The notes beneath the pieces were generated by a model. It saw only the letters and a list, made by a program, of their open reading frames with translations, was not told the DNA's origin and made no database searches. A stretch of DNA of 64,000 nucleotides from Euptelea pleiosperma (lineage: Eukaryota > Streptophyta > Magnoliopsida > Ranunculales > Eupteleaceae), in assembly GCA_035048495.1 (NCBI GenBank), contig CM068540.1, forward strand, positions 10,214,829 through 10,278,828, given 5' to 3'. Below are positions 55,453-64,000 of this stretch, piece by piece; position 1 is the first letter of the stretch, and the number at the start of each line of letters is the position of its first letter. A program made the position numbers and the translations under genes.

Positions 55453-55466
55453 CGGATGTCGATCCG
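55453..55466. other. Conserved U5 dyad
   Basis: CGGAT, GTCG, ATCCG near the inner end of the LTR. Also at 43205-43218 (A), 62658-62671 (B) and decayed at 63884-63897 (C). It is embedded in a block conserved across the otherwise divergent LTRs. Confidence 0.6.
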
Positions 55467-55909
55467 CACTCGGGGTTAGTTTGCGTAATTCAACGACATG
55501 AAATGACGGATTTTTATCAAGAAAACATGGAGAGGTGAGAATGGTGATGGATTTAAAACATTCTTAGTGATTTTTAGAGAGAGAAATTACCACAAATAAT
55601 CAAAAACACAAAAGTAAACTAACAAATGCAAAAATAATAATTTTATTCATCCTCAATGAGTCTTACAAAATCAAACTAAATTCAAAAATTAACCTAGAAA
55701 ACCATAAAAATTAGAGAGAGAAATGAGAAAATGTAGAGAGAGAAACATCGAAGAAGGCTATCCTAGAGAGAGAAAATATGGGGGAGAGAGAAAGTGGAGA
55801 GATCTAGAGAGAGAAGAGAACTCTTACCTTGGAGTGGAGACGAATCAGCAAGGATGGGCAGCAACTAAAGACAAGAAGCTTTACCTCTTCCCACCTTCAT
55901 TCTTCTTTA

Positions 55910-55953
<44 letters not shown>

Positions 55954-56840
55954 GTTTTATTTTCTTGAGAAGATGAATATCAAGGAAGGAAAGAACGGTT
56001 TCAAGAGGTGGAGTGTATCAAGGGGGGAAGATGGAACGTGAATCCAACCATGGGGAGTGACGGCTTGGGCTTTTGTGAGAAGATGGAATGGGCGTGGAGG
56101 AGATGAGAACGTGGGAGTGTGAGTGGGAGACGTTGGTGATGGTTCCGGCAGAGGTGAGTTGCAGTGTTGAAGATGGAGTGCAGATTCCGGCGAGCTTCTC
56201 GCCGGAATCAATGGCAAGAGGCGGTGAAATAGGTGCAGCAGGCTGGTCTTCCACGAAATGGTGTTGCAGCAGCAAGTGGACGTGGTGAGGTGCAGGTCCG
56301 TTGGTGGAGCAGCTAGCGTTGAAACGGTAGGAGAAGGGGCTGGGCAGTGTAGCAGCTGCTATGGTTGGAGATGCTGTAGTTGTTGAAAGCGATGCAGAGC
56401 AGCAATGTATGGGCACAACGGGTTGCTGGTTAGGCGACCACAAAGGAGAGGAGCATGCTGCTAGTTCTAACGGAGGTGATTAGAAGTAGCAAGGCGAGAG
56501 GGTTGCAGGGACTGGTGTTGCCGCCTGCAACACTAGCAAGTCGTCCACAAAAAGAGAAGGGCGGCTAGGAGATGGGAGAGGGGAGGTGCGTCTTCAACGA
56601 ATCCTCACCTTTCTTCTCTTCCTTCTACCTTTCTTTTCTATTTTTTTTTCTTTGGTGGTGCGAGAAGAGCAAGGGGCGGTAGTGAGTTGCAGACTGCAGC
56701 TCCTTGAAAGAAGATGGAGAGGGCGACTAGGTTAGAGAAAGTGGTGAGAGAGAGTTTTGATGGAGAGAGTGAGATTAGGGTAAAAACGTGGAGAGTTATT
56801 TTTGGAGGAGGCGTCCCAATGCAAAAGGAAAGAGTGGGTT

Positions 56841-56850
56841 TCCTTTTATG
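56841..56850 (-). promoter_or_regulatory. TATA-like box of element A 5' LTR
   Basis: CATAAAAGGA on the element strand, with GGAAACCC downstream, lines up with the clear TATAAATAG of element B, which is followed by the same GGAAACCC. Transcription would start about 30 bases downstream (around 56815). The matching site in the 3' LTR is 44588-44597. Confidence 0.5.
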
Positions 56851-56965
56851 GAGGAAACGGTTTGGGCCAAAATAGAAATCAGGGAGGAAGAGAGACGGTC
56901 AAGAGAGAGAGAGCTCCCTTCTCTTTCTCCTCTTGTGGACCCCACTATGTGATGGGCAACAAATA

Positions 56966-56984
56966 CATGGGAATTAATCCCATG
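56966..56984. other. Palindrome in element A U3
   Basis: CATGGGA, ATTAA, TCCCATG, about 115 bases upstream of the TATA-like box. Repeated at 44713-44731 in the other LTR. Possible factor-binding site. Confidence 0.5.
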
Positions 56985-58039
56985 CATTTTCAAATGGCTT
57001 GGCCTCTTTACACATTGCTAAGCCCATGGGCCCTTACCTTAGCACTTCAGCAAGTGCATGGCTGCCCCCTTTGCCTCATGGCCTTGCTGCCACCCTTGCA
57101 ATATGGACCCCACTTTAGCAACTTCAGCTTCTACTTGTCTTTTCCTTCCCTTGGTCCAACTTGTCCTCTCCCCAATAAGGTGAGATGCACCCTATCAATA
57201 CCTCCAATGGAGGATATTTCTTTGTGTAGTAGATTATCCGTCCACCCTCTTCTTCATTAGGTAGGATATTATCCCATGCATCTTTAGCTTCTTGTCCATT
57301 GGAGTTTTATTTTTGGTTCTAGGATATGGGCTTGGGCCCATTGAAGCTAATGAGAAGTTGTTCTCCACAAAACTATCAAGATCTTTTGAATTTCATGTTG
57401 TCTCATGCTATGAGGTCACCACTTGCCCTGCAACTTGTATAGCCTTGGCCCACATATATCTTTGGCTCGTTACCTCGGCCAATCCATGGAATCATGTGTC
57501 GCAATTTGTGTGTCCACTGGCTCTTTGATTATCCTTTGGCTCGGCCTACTCTTGGCGCATATCTTCTTGCCTTAGCTTGTTAGGCTATTTCAGCTTTGAT
57601 AATGACTTTTGTGGTCGATTTTGGGCCCGCATGCCATCAACATTTCCCAATTAGTGCTCTTGGTCTTTCACTTGGTCTTCTGCATGCTTTACCAATTGAG
57701 CAAGTCCTCATCTTGTGTTAGTTGATAAGCTTTAATCTCCTTAGTCTCTTCTTTGAGGGCTTGCCTCTCCTTCTCTCTTAATCTTCTCTCAGGCTTTTCC
57801 GACTCTCTGGCTCTCCCGTCTTTGGCCTACATCTTTTTGTCCAAGTCCACTGGCTCTTTATGCTTTGATTAAAGGCATTGTAGGTTGATTGTGGGCCCAC
57901 CAGTCTTGAGAACCGTCTGATCGGGTTTCCTGCGACAAAAGAAGCGCGTAATGAGACTCAATCAGAACGGCTTTATATCTAGACTTCCAAAAATGTGTTT
58001 AATGCATGCAAATATACCATTTCGTCCAGAAAAGTGTGT

Positions 58040-58101
58040 TTTACGCAATGAGATAGACTCTTACGTAGAAAAGTGGATAATTAGAGCAGTTTTACGTAGG
58101 A
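58040..58101 (-). promoter_or_regulatory. Triplicated ACGT-type motif in U3 of element A
   Basis: On the element strand CTACGTAAAAC, CTACGTAAGAG and TTGCGTAAAAC follow each other at about 25-30-bp steps. Element B keeps three related motifs at 59876-59940. ACGT cores bind plant bZIP and bHLH factors; use here is inference. Confidence 0.4.
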
Positions 58102-58124
58102 GAGTGCGATAACGCTAACAGGAT

Positions 58125-58145
58125 AAGTGCTTAAAATAAGCACTT
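58125..58145. other. Near-terminal U3 hairpin, 5' LTR copy
   Basis: Same perfect 9-bp inverted repeat with AAA loop as at 45872-45892, starting 16 bp inside the LTR's outer end. Confidence 0.75.
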
Positions 58146-58233
58146 TTGAGCGAATATCACATTTGCATCATCATCACTGATTTTTCATCATTTTATATCC
58201 CGGTCATGAGCACCGAGGACGGTGCTATATTTT

Positions 58234-58243
58234 GGTTGGGGGT
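58234..58243 (+). promoter_or_regulatory. Internal polypurine-tract motif of element B
   Basis: GGTTGGGGGT, same context (GGTTGGGGGTGGGGTATT) as 47526-47535 in element A. Confidence 0.5.
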
Positions 58244-59803
58244 GGGGTATTTACCAAAACTGATGTCTTCATTTTGATAAAAAAAAAAAAAAACTTATTG
58301 TTTTTGTGGTGATTTCTGATGTTCTCCAAAAGTTTTCTAGAATTTCAAAAATGTGTCAAATACCCTGACTTTGATGAGCTGAAAACCTCCATTAAGTCAA
58401 TATTGAGGATGTCAATTTTTGGCGTCGAGTCAAGTAAAGTGTGACTACAGCAGGTTTGAAAACTTAGAAAAACTCAGATTCGGCACAATTGTACACTATC
58501 AACATCAGAGTCATCCTAAGTTTGGAAATTCTAGAGATCCTGTGAGAAGAATTGTGGAGACCTAACCCTGTGAGCTTTCGAGCCTTTAATCATTTCTGAG
58601 GGTTATACAACAAATCTGAGTCACTAGATGACTCAATATTCTTCATGCCCGCAATATTCGTTGAGAGATCTCATTATCTTTTGCTTCGATCATAAAACTC
58701 GGAACGATATCAAAATTGGATTACTACAACAGAACCTTCTCTGTATCCAGTCAAGACAGTATGCATGGTAGTGCAAACCCTAGAAAATGATTTAGGCCAT
58801 TTTTCTGAACCGTTCAGCCTTTTTACTCACCTGAATTATACTTCACTAGAAACCCCTTGAGCCCTTCTATAAAAACCTTTTCTTTGTAAACCCATCAACC
58901 TAAAACCCAGTCAAGCTATGAAGCATTATTTTGAGATGGACAAAAGAATAACTGATGTGGGTATACCGTGAAAAGAAAAGTAAAGAAGAAAAATCCAAAG
59001 AAAAAAAAAAAGTGGTTCAAGCTGAAAACAAAATATGGAAAGAAAGTATGAAAAAGAGCTGAAAAGAAATTGAGCAGTCTCAGAAATATCAAGAAAAAGA
59101 GTAAAATACGAAAAAAGGAAAAAGAACCAGATAATGGTGTTACGCCGCAGGAAAAATACAAGAAAATGGCAATATCCTCTCAAGATCTTTGAAATCCTAT
59201 ATCCCTTTATCTCTCTACACCTGACCTAAGCCTCATTACAACCCAGGAAAGTCCTACTTGATTCTAGGATAGTACGATCATAAAATGTGGAGATTGGAGA
59301 AAGAGAAGCTATAGAGTTTGATCTGACGTTCCTGAGTGAAGTGGTATTCCAATCATGAGATCTTCTTCTGTTAAAGATGTCCTTCCTTCAAATAAAATAT
59401 ATGTGAGATCTTTTGCCTCTTTATATTAAATACATCTCCTCACATATAAATTGAGAGAAAAGAAGAAAACCCTTCTTGTGTGATTCTATTCTGAGTCCTA
59501 AACATGTGAGATTTGAGGTCGAGGCATAAAAACTTAGAGGTGATCTGGAAATCTTTACTGTCGGATGATGAGAACGTTGAGCACACACACACGCAGAGTC
59601 TGACTATTCGGGGTCATGATTATCAGTCTGTAGTCTTGCCAAAACTTTCTAGCTCTTCGCTAGCATGTAAATGTTTTTGCATCCATTCAATGATTTGACG
59701 AATGGTGTTTTCCCAAAGCTAATATGAAAAAAGTGTGCAGCATGTGTAGAGCCCTTTTAAACTCATTTATTTCGCACTAATTGTCAAAGATTGGCAATAT
59801 GCT

Positions 59804-59813
59804 GGTTGGGGGT
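59804..59813 (+). promoter_or_regulatory. Polypurine tract of element B
   Basis: GGTTGGGGGT immediately before the LTR start TGTGATATTC, as in element A. Confidence 0.85.
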
Positions 59814-61086
59814 TGTGATATTCGCTTAAAAGTGCGTATTTTTCACTGTTATCTTCTAAGCGTTTTCACACTCTCCTACGTTAAAGTGCTCTATTTATCT
59901 ACTTTTCTACGTAAAAGTCTCTTTTGTTGCGTAGAACACACTTTTCTGGACGAAATGGTATATTTGCATGCATTAAACACATTTTTGGAAGTCTAGACAT
60001 TGAGTCGTTCTGATAAAGTCTCATTACGCGCTTCTTCTGTCGCAGGAAACCCCGATGGGACAATTCTCGAGAATGCGGGCCCACAATCAACCTCTAGAAC
60101 CTATGATCAAAGCTCAAGAGCCAGTGGGCTAAGATAAAAAGTTACCAGCCAAATGATGGGAGAACCAGAGAGTCGAAAAAGCTAGAGAAAAGATCGAGAG
60201 AGAAAGAGAGCCAAATACCTCGAGAGGAGATTAAGGAGATTAAAGCTTATCCACTAACACAAGATGAGGATTTGCTCGGTTGGTAAAGCATACAGAAGAC
60301 CAAGTCAAAGACCAGACCCTCTGCTAGCATTTTCTCTTTATTTTGTAATATTTTCTCTCCTCTCTCAACCCTCATTCTCTTTCTACCCTCAAATCTCAAT
60401 CATCCGATCCTCTCGCTCTTCGTAGTTACTCGATCCTACGGCCTATCTTGGCCGATCTCCACCATCTGATGATCCCTCCGATCATCGCCATCCTAGTCTA
60501 CCGTCCGATAGCAAGAAGATCATCTCTCCAATCATCCATCTCCCAATTTTAGAATCTGGCAGCATCTTTCTCATATTTAGATCTTATGGCCACGGTCCGT
60601 AGTGTTTGCCAATGTGATCACGATTACTACGAAGATGGATGGCCCACATTCCACAAAGAGGGATATTTTATAATTGTGGAAACCAAGGAAGGTCTTTCAA
60701 ATGGGTGTTTTACTTTTTAAAAATGTTTTAATTAAAGAAGATTCTTTATTTCTAAAAATATTACAAGAGAGTTTTGGAAAACATGGCAGAATTTTGAGAA
60801 AGAATATTATGGGTTGGGAGATTTTTAGAAAGATTGACTATTATAATGGCTGGAGATTTTTAAACATTTTGTGGGAAGAAATTTTATAAAGAATAAACAA
60901 GGAAAGATTGTTTTCATTGAAAATAAAATTTATTTCTTAAGGAAGAGGGATGTGGCAGACCTTCAAGAGATTGGGAGAATATTTTTTTGCATGGATTGGG
61001 GCCCACATCTTTAAGATATGCATGAATAAATGGTTTTCAAAAAAGAGAAAGGGGGGGGGGTTACCAAGAAAGGAGAGTGCTGTCCA

Positions 61087-61095
61087 TATAAATAG
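61087..61095 (+). promoter_or_regulatory. TATA box of element B LTR
   Basis: TATAAATAG in a GC-richer setting, followed after about 25-35 bases by a CT-rich stretch (CTCTCTTTTCTCTTCTCC) typical of plant transcription starts. Predicted U3/R boundary near 61118-61125. Confidence 0.65.
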
Positions 61096-61210
61096 GGAGG
61101 AAACCCTACCTCTCTTTTCTCTTCTCCCCATGTTCCCTCTCTCTCCTCTCTTCCCACTCTAAGCCGTCAACCCCTCTTCCATTCCTCTGAATTCCCCAAG
61201 CCGTTTGATC

Positions 61211-61277
61211 ACAAGAAAAAAAGAAAAAAAAAAAAGAAGAAGGAAAGTAGAAGAGGAAGAAGAAGAGGAGGATGGAG
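61211..61277 (+). repeat. Purine-rich low-complexity tract
   Basis: A-rich then GAA/GAG-rich run inside the B LTR, downstream of the predicted transcription start. Confidence 0.8.
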
Positions 61278-61745
61278 GATGAAGCCGTAAGGCTCATCTC
61301 CCCGATTGGATCGCTCTCCACCTTCGCTGAACGAGCTGCAGCCAGCAACAACTACCACACCTTGGCTGGACATTCACACCCACCACCAGCAACACACTTG
61401 TTGGATTAGCAACCACCACGCCACCATCTCACGCCGCCATCACCATCTCTACGGCCTGTTGCTGCTGCAACACTCTCTCTCACGCCCCTTTCTTCCAAAA
61501 TCGTTACTTCACCGCCCCTCTCCAAACCATCCAGCCGTTCTCTTCTCCTTTCCAAGCCGACCTCTCTTCACCGTCCCTCTCCCCCATCTCTTACACCCTC
61601 TCTCTCAGCCGTTTTCTCCCCCCTCTCATCTTCTCTCTTCCGATTCAAAACCCTAGACACCCAAGCTCCAAAAAGGAGGAAGCTCTTGAGCTTCTCTCTA
61701 AAAAACCGTCACCCCTTTACCGTCCTTACCCAAGAAAAACCCAGC

Positions 61746-61798
61746 AAAAGCAAAAAAAAAAAAAGAAGAAGAAGAAAAAGAAGAAGGAGGAGGGAAGG
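61746..61798 (+). repeat. Purine-rich low-complexity tract
   Basis: A13 followed by GAA and GGA repeats in the B LTR. Source of Lys/Arg-rich spurious frames. Confidence 0.8.
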
Positions 61799-62156
61799 AC
61801 GCCCTTACCTATCCAAACCGTGGCCGTCCTCCTCCATCTCCTTCACCACCACCTGTTGCTGTCATGGCCTGCAAGTTGCAGGCCATTAAACCTTGCTCCA
61901 TCCACTGCCTATAACGGCTCCCAACCACCTGCTTGTTCCGCCGTTGCTACCTCCATCTCCAATCTGCACGCTTCACAGCTCACCCCACAACTTACTGCTG
62001 GTTCTCCTTGAACCGTTGATCCATAACCTGTTTCTCCACCGTGAATCTCATACCTGCTGCAACCACCTCACGTCTTCCTCATCTTGGGTTGGCTGTTCAG
62101 CAACCCATCGTCATCTCTCACTAGCAAGCAGCCCAAGTCTCCAACGCCTGCAAATC

Positions 62157-62215
62157 CAAAAGAAAAACACAAAAAAAAAACAAAAAAAAAAAAAAAAAAA
62201 GGAAGAGGAGAGAGG
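62157..62215 (+). repeat. A-rich low-complexity tract
   Basis: Interrupted A runs followed by GGAAGAGGAGAGAGG in the B LTR. Confidence 0.8.
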
Positions 62216-62449
62216 AGGTACGGTCTCTCTCTTGAGCTGGTGTTGCAACTTGCAAACATCAGCAAGTGCTGCCACCATACGCTTCAGCCACCCCCGGTAG
62301 GATCTCAACTTTTTCTCTCTAAATCAGTCTCCCTATCTCTAGAATTTTTAATTTTCTCTCTCTAGATTTTTTAATGCTTAGGAGTCATCTTTAATGCTTT
62401 GTAACTAGTTCATCTTTCTTGGAATTGTAAGTTACTTTCAAGTTATTCA

Positions 62450-62459
62450 AATAAATAAA
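62450..62459 (+). promoter_or_regulatory. Candidate poly(A) signals of element B
   Basis: Two overlapping AATAAA hexamers about 330 bp before the LTR end, at the position matching A's signal. With the TATA box this implies an R region of about 1.3 kb. Confidence 0.5.
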
Positions 62460-62783
62460 ATTGTTTATTTCATGCAAAGTACTGTCTTTTATTCTGTGGT
62501 TGTTTCTTAAGTAGCTCAGGTCAATTTCTCTCTTTAAAAATCGCCAACAATTATTTTAAATCGATCATCATTCTCATCACTCCATCCTTCTTAGTAAAAA
62601 TTTTTGAGAAAAATTTGTCATTTCATGTTCACTGCTTGCACAAACTAACCCCGAGTGCGGATCGACATCCGATACGAATCCCTATACAAATCTGTCAATT
62701 TTGTAGGATAATCGGATAAAAATTACAAATCTTGTTGATTCTAGGGTTTCCGTAATCAACGACGCGGGAAAATCCTACTTTCA

Positions 62784-63750
62784 CCACGCAAGTCGAGTAA
62801 GTTGTTGCTAGAAAATAAATAGACATGCGGCAATGATTCACCCAAATTGCTCTGTATCGCACTCAAGGCAAGGATAGAGACTTACCTCTCGTGGGCCACG
62901 CCACGGGGTCACCTCCGTGGAATAGGGAGGGGTATCCAAATGGGCTTGGGCCCAACTCCACCTCTTTGAGCTTTCGCTCCCTACCCACACTGGAATCGTA
63001 TGCTGCAAAAAAGTTAGATCGCACTGTCTAGGTACTCAAATTCTATTTAGAAGATCCTTGCCTTTTTAGGGTTCACAGAGCATGCATTGGATTTAGGCAA
63101 GTTTTTGAATTAATTCCCAAGTTAAATTTAGGAATTCCTAGATGGAAAATACCTAGATTGGAAAGTTTCCCGAACTATAAAGATCTTCCAAGAAAGATGT
63201 GATTGCGAGATCCCTTACAATTTTGGGAAATTTCTCAAAATTGAAATTCTACTAGATTTTGGGTATTTCCTTTTGCAGACTTTTCCAAATTCGGAGGATT
63301 TCTAAAGATAGAAATTCCTCTAAACTGAAAACTTCTAAGAGGGGAAACCCTAATTTAGCAAAGTTTCAAGATTTTGGAATCTTTCCAAAAATCGCAAATC
63401 CTTGATTGGTGATTTCTAAAAATCTGCGGAATATAAAACCCTAATTTTTTTTTTGAATTTTTGATTTTTGATTTTTTTGGTATTTTTCACTTAATCTAGG
63501 GTTTCTAAAACACCCTAGAACAAGATCTAGCAGTTATTTGGAAGGCAATAAAATTCTTAAATTATTACAACTCTGCACCTAGCCGTCCGAGGCATTAAAA
63601 ATAGTAATTTAAAAGACTGCTAAAAATCACTAAAAACAAAAAATAGAAAGTTTCCCGAAAAGGTCGGGCCGTCCAAATTGAGCAGCTTTCCGATTTGGCA
63701 ACTTTCAAATTCCGTCTTTACGTCCTTTTTCGCACTCCCGTACACCCGAG
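62784..63750 (-). other. Element C leader fragment
   Basis: Untranslated leader homologous to that of A, with the GC hairpin near 62888-62907 and the CCCGA/TCGGG hairpin at 63654-63668 retained. No coding frame. Confidence 0.8.
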
Positions 63751-63764
63751 CGGCAACAGCGCCA
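63751..63764 (-). promoter_or_regulatory. Primer binding site of element C
   Basis: TGGCGCTGTTGCCG on the element strand, 13 of 14 matches to the tRNA-Asp complement; the mismatch is at a different base from that in element A, consistent with both descending from the canonical site. Confidence 0.75.
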
Positions 63765-63766
63765 TT

Positions 63767-64000
63767 CGAAACTAAGGTTTTTTTTGTGTCGTTGGTTACG
63801 GAAACCCTAGAATCAACAATATTTGTAATTTATCCAATTTTATTCTTGCAAAATTAAGCATTCTTGCACAATGAAAAGTATGTCGGATGTCAATCTGCAC
63901 TCGGGATTAGTCGGATTAGCACATTAAAGAACACATTAAATGATGGAAAAATTTCAAGAATTAATAGATAAAATAAACTTCATCATTCATTAATCAAAAT
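63767..64000 (-). repeat. Element C 5' LTR, cut by window end
   Basis: Starts two bases after the primer site, as in A, but the terminal TG is CG (63767). Aligns with the first about 230 bp of A's LTR with many substitutions and indels. Only the inner (U5) end is in the window. Confidence 0.8.

Larger units (their letters stand above)
43082..58161 (-). mobile_element. Element A: complete Athila-type Ty3/gypsy LTR retrotransposon
   Basis: A 15,080-bp element on the minus strand: 5' LTR, tRNA-Asp-like primer site, leader, one gag-pol frame, non-coding 3' region, polypurine tract, 3' LTR. LTRs begin TG and end CA. The order protease, RT, RNase H, integrase is that of Ty3/gypsy; DLGAS in protease and FMDD in RT are Athila-lineage traits. 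By eye the LTRs differ at about seven bases plus two homopolymer lengths (about 0.25 percent), so insertion is recent. Left flank (CGCAC, satellite) and right flank (TTTGC, element B) do not match, so no target duplication is present. A single frameshift near 48103 damages the integrase tail; otherwise the element looks intact. Confidence 0.95.
55330..58161 (-). repeat. Element A 5' LTR (2,832 bp)
   Basis: Direct repeat of 43082-45908. Differences seen by eye: T/C near 43188, A/G near 43297, G/A near 43792, two adjacent changes near 44505, one near 44633, one near 45417, plus T34/T40 and T10/T9. It carries the promoter for the element transcript. Its outer end (58161) abuts element B with no target duplication matching the left side. 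Confidence 0.95.
58162..59813 (+). other. Element B internal 3' region
   Basis: Homologous, in reverse orientation, to 45909-47607 of element A. Non-coding: no long frame and none shared with A. Contains the polypurine-tract motif twice (58234-58243 and 59804-59813) and an A14 run. The DNA identity without coding capacity suggests an RNA or replication role rather than a lost env gene, but a long-dead env is not excluded. Confidence 0.8.
58162..62783 (+). mobile_element. Element B: 5'-truncated Athila-type element (3' internal region plus 3' LTR)
   Basis: Plus-strand remnant. 58162 corresponds to base 47607 of element A, so leader, gag, pol and the 5' LTR are absent. The internal part resembles A closely (four differences in the first 117 bp by eye), and the LTR shares both ends with A's LTR, but the middle of the U3 is different. 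Left it is joined to A's LTR terminus, right to element C. It lies in inverted orientation to A. Confidence 0.9.
59814..62783 (+). repeat. Element B 3' LTR (2,970 bp)
   Basis: Starts TGTGATATTCGC and ends CCTACTTTCA, the same ends as A's LTR. Outer U3 (to about 60314) and the inner end (about 62400-62783) align with A; the region between, including the GA-rich and C-rich leader part, is largely different. It contains a good TATA box, three purine-rich low-complexity tracts and overlapping AATAAA signals. No second LTR is present in the window, so its age cannot be estimated from LTR pairs. Confidence 0.9.
62784..64000 (-). mobile_element. Element C: partial Athila-type element (leader, PBS, start of 5' LTR)
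   Basis: Minus-strand remnant that continues beyond the window. 62784-63750 aligns with the leader of element A from about 54334 to 55313; then come a primer site and 234 bp of 5' LTR. gag-pol is missing on the left, where element B is joined. The LTR start is decayed (CG instead of TG, many differences from A), so C appears to be the oldest of the three. Confidence 0.85.

Noticed and set aside
56018..56443. 141-codon minus-strand ORF in the A LTR (also at 43764-44189)
   Set aside because: It begins with TTG, has no internal ATG, is Ser/Pro/His-rich low complexity, and its duplication is explained by the LTR pair.
57686..57702. tRNA D-arm-like word (GCTCAATTGGTAAAGC on the element strand; also 45433-45449 and, as GCTCGGTTGGTAAAGC, 60273-60289)
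   Set aside because: It resembles a tRNA A box, but there is no acceptor stem, anticodon arm or TPsiC arm around it. Kept only as a conserved U3 word.
61306..62365. Overlapping Ser/His/Pro- and Lys-rich ORFs in the B LTR
   Set aside because: Low-complexity frames in an LTR leader, overlapping each other on both strands, with no domain and no counterpart in A.

Overview
The window looks like plant centromeric or pericentromeric DNA. About two thirds (1-43081) is one head-to-tail satellite array with a 177-bp monomer. The rest (43082-64000) is a stack of Ty3/gypsy LTR retrotransposons of the Athila type. I see no host protein gene, tRNA, rRNA or CRISPR array. The organism is inferred to be a flowering plant, because Athila-type elements (DLGAS protease, FMDD reverse transcriptase, tRNA-Asp-like primer site) are a plant lineage and because a satellite of this length next to Athila elements is typical of plant centromeres. 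I cannot name the species.

Satellite, 1-43081: about 243 monomers, all in one orientation. Monomer subtypes recur in fixed order, giving higher-order repeats: 15 monomers (about 2.65 kb) at the left, 12 monomers (about 2.1 kb) right of the gap, and a 12+8 monomer superperiod (3,539 bp) at the right end. A 100-N gap sits at 23421-23520. Left of it (about 5.6-23.4 kb) the sequence looks like a collapsed consensus: one-base losses fall at the columns where subtypes differ. Small ORFs reported from the satellite come mainly from those losses and are not genes.

Element A, 43082-58161, minus strand: a complete 15,080-bp element with LTRs of 2,827 and 2,832 bp that differ at about seven bases by eye, so it is a recent insertion. 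In its own 5'-3' order it carries the 5' LTR (55330-58161), a primer binding site, a 1.7-kb leader, a single gag-pol frame (53613 down to 48037) with gag zinc knuckle, protease, reverse transcriptase, RNase H and integrase, a 1.9-kb non-coding 3' region, a polypurine tract and the 3' LTR (43082-45908). All visible catalytic residues are present, but a one-base loss near 48103 cuts off the integrase C-terminal domain.

Element B, 58162-62783, plus strand: the 3' part of a related element (1.65 kb internal, polypurine tract, 2,970-bp LTR). Element C, 62784-64000, minus strand: leader, primer binding site and the first 234 bp of a decayed 5' LTR, cut by the window end. A is flanked by satellite on one side and by element B on the other, without matching target duplications, so A is either a recombinant element or an assembly join. 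The picture is a satellite array edge invaded by Athila elements, with assembly quality limiting what can be concluded about array length.
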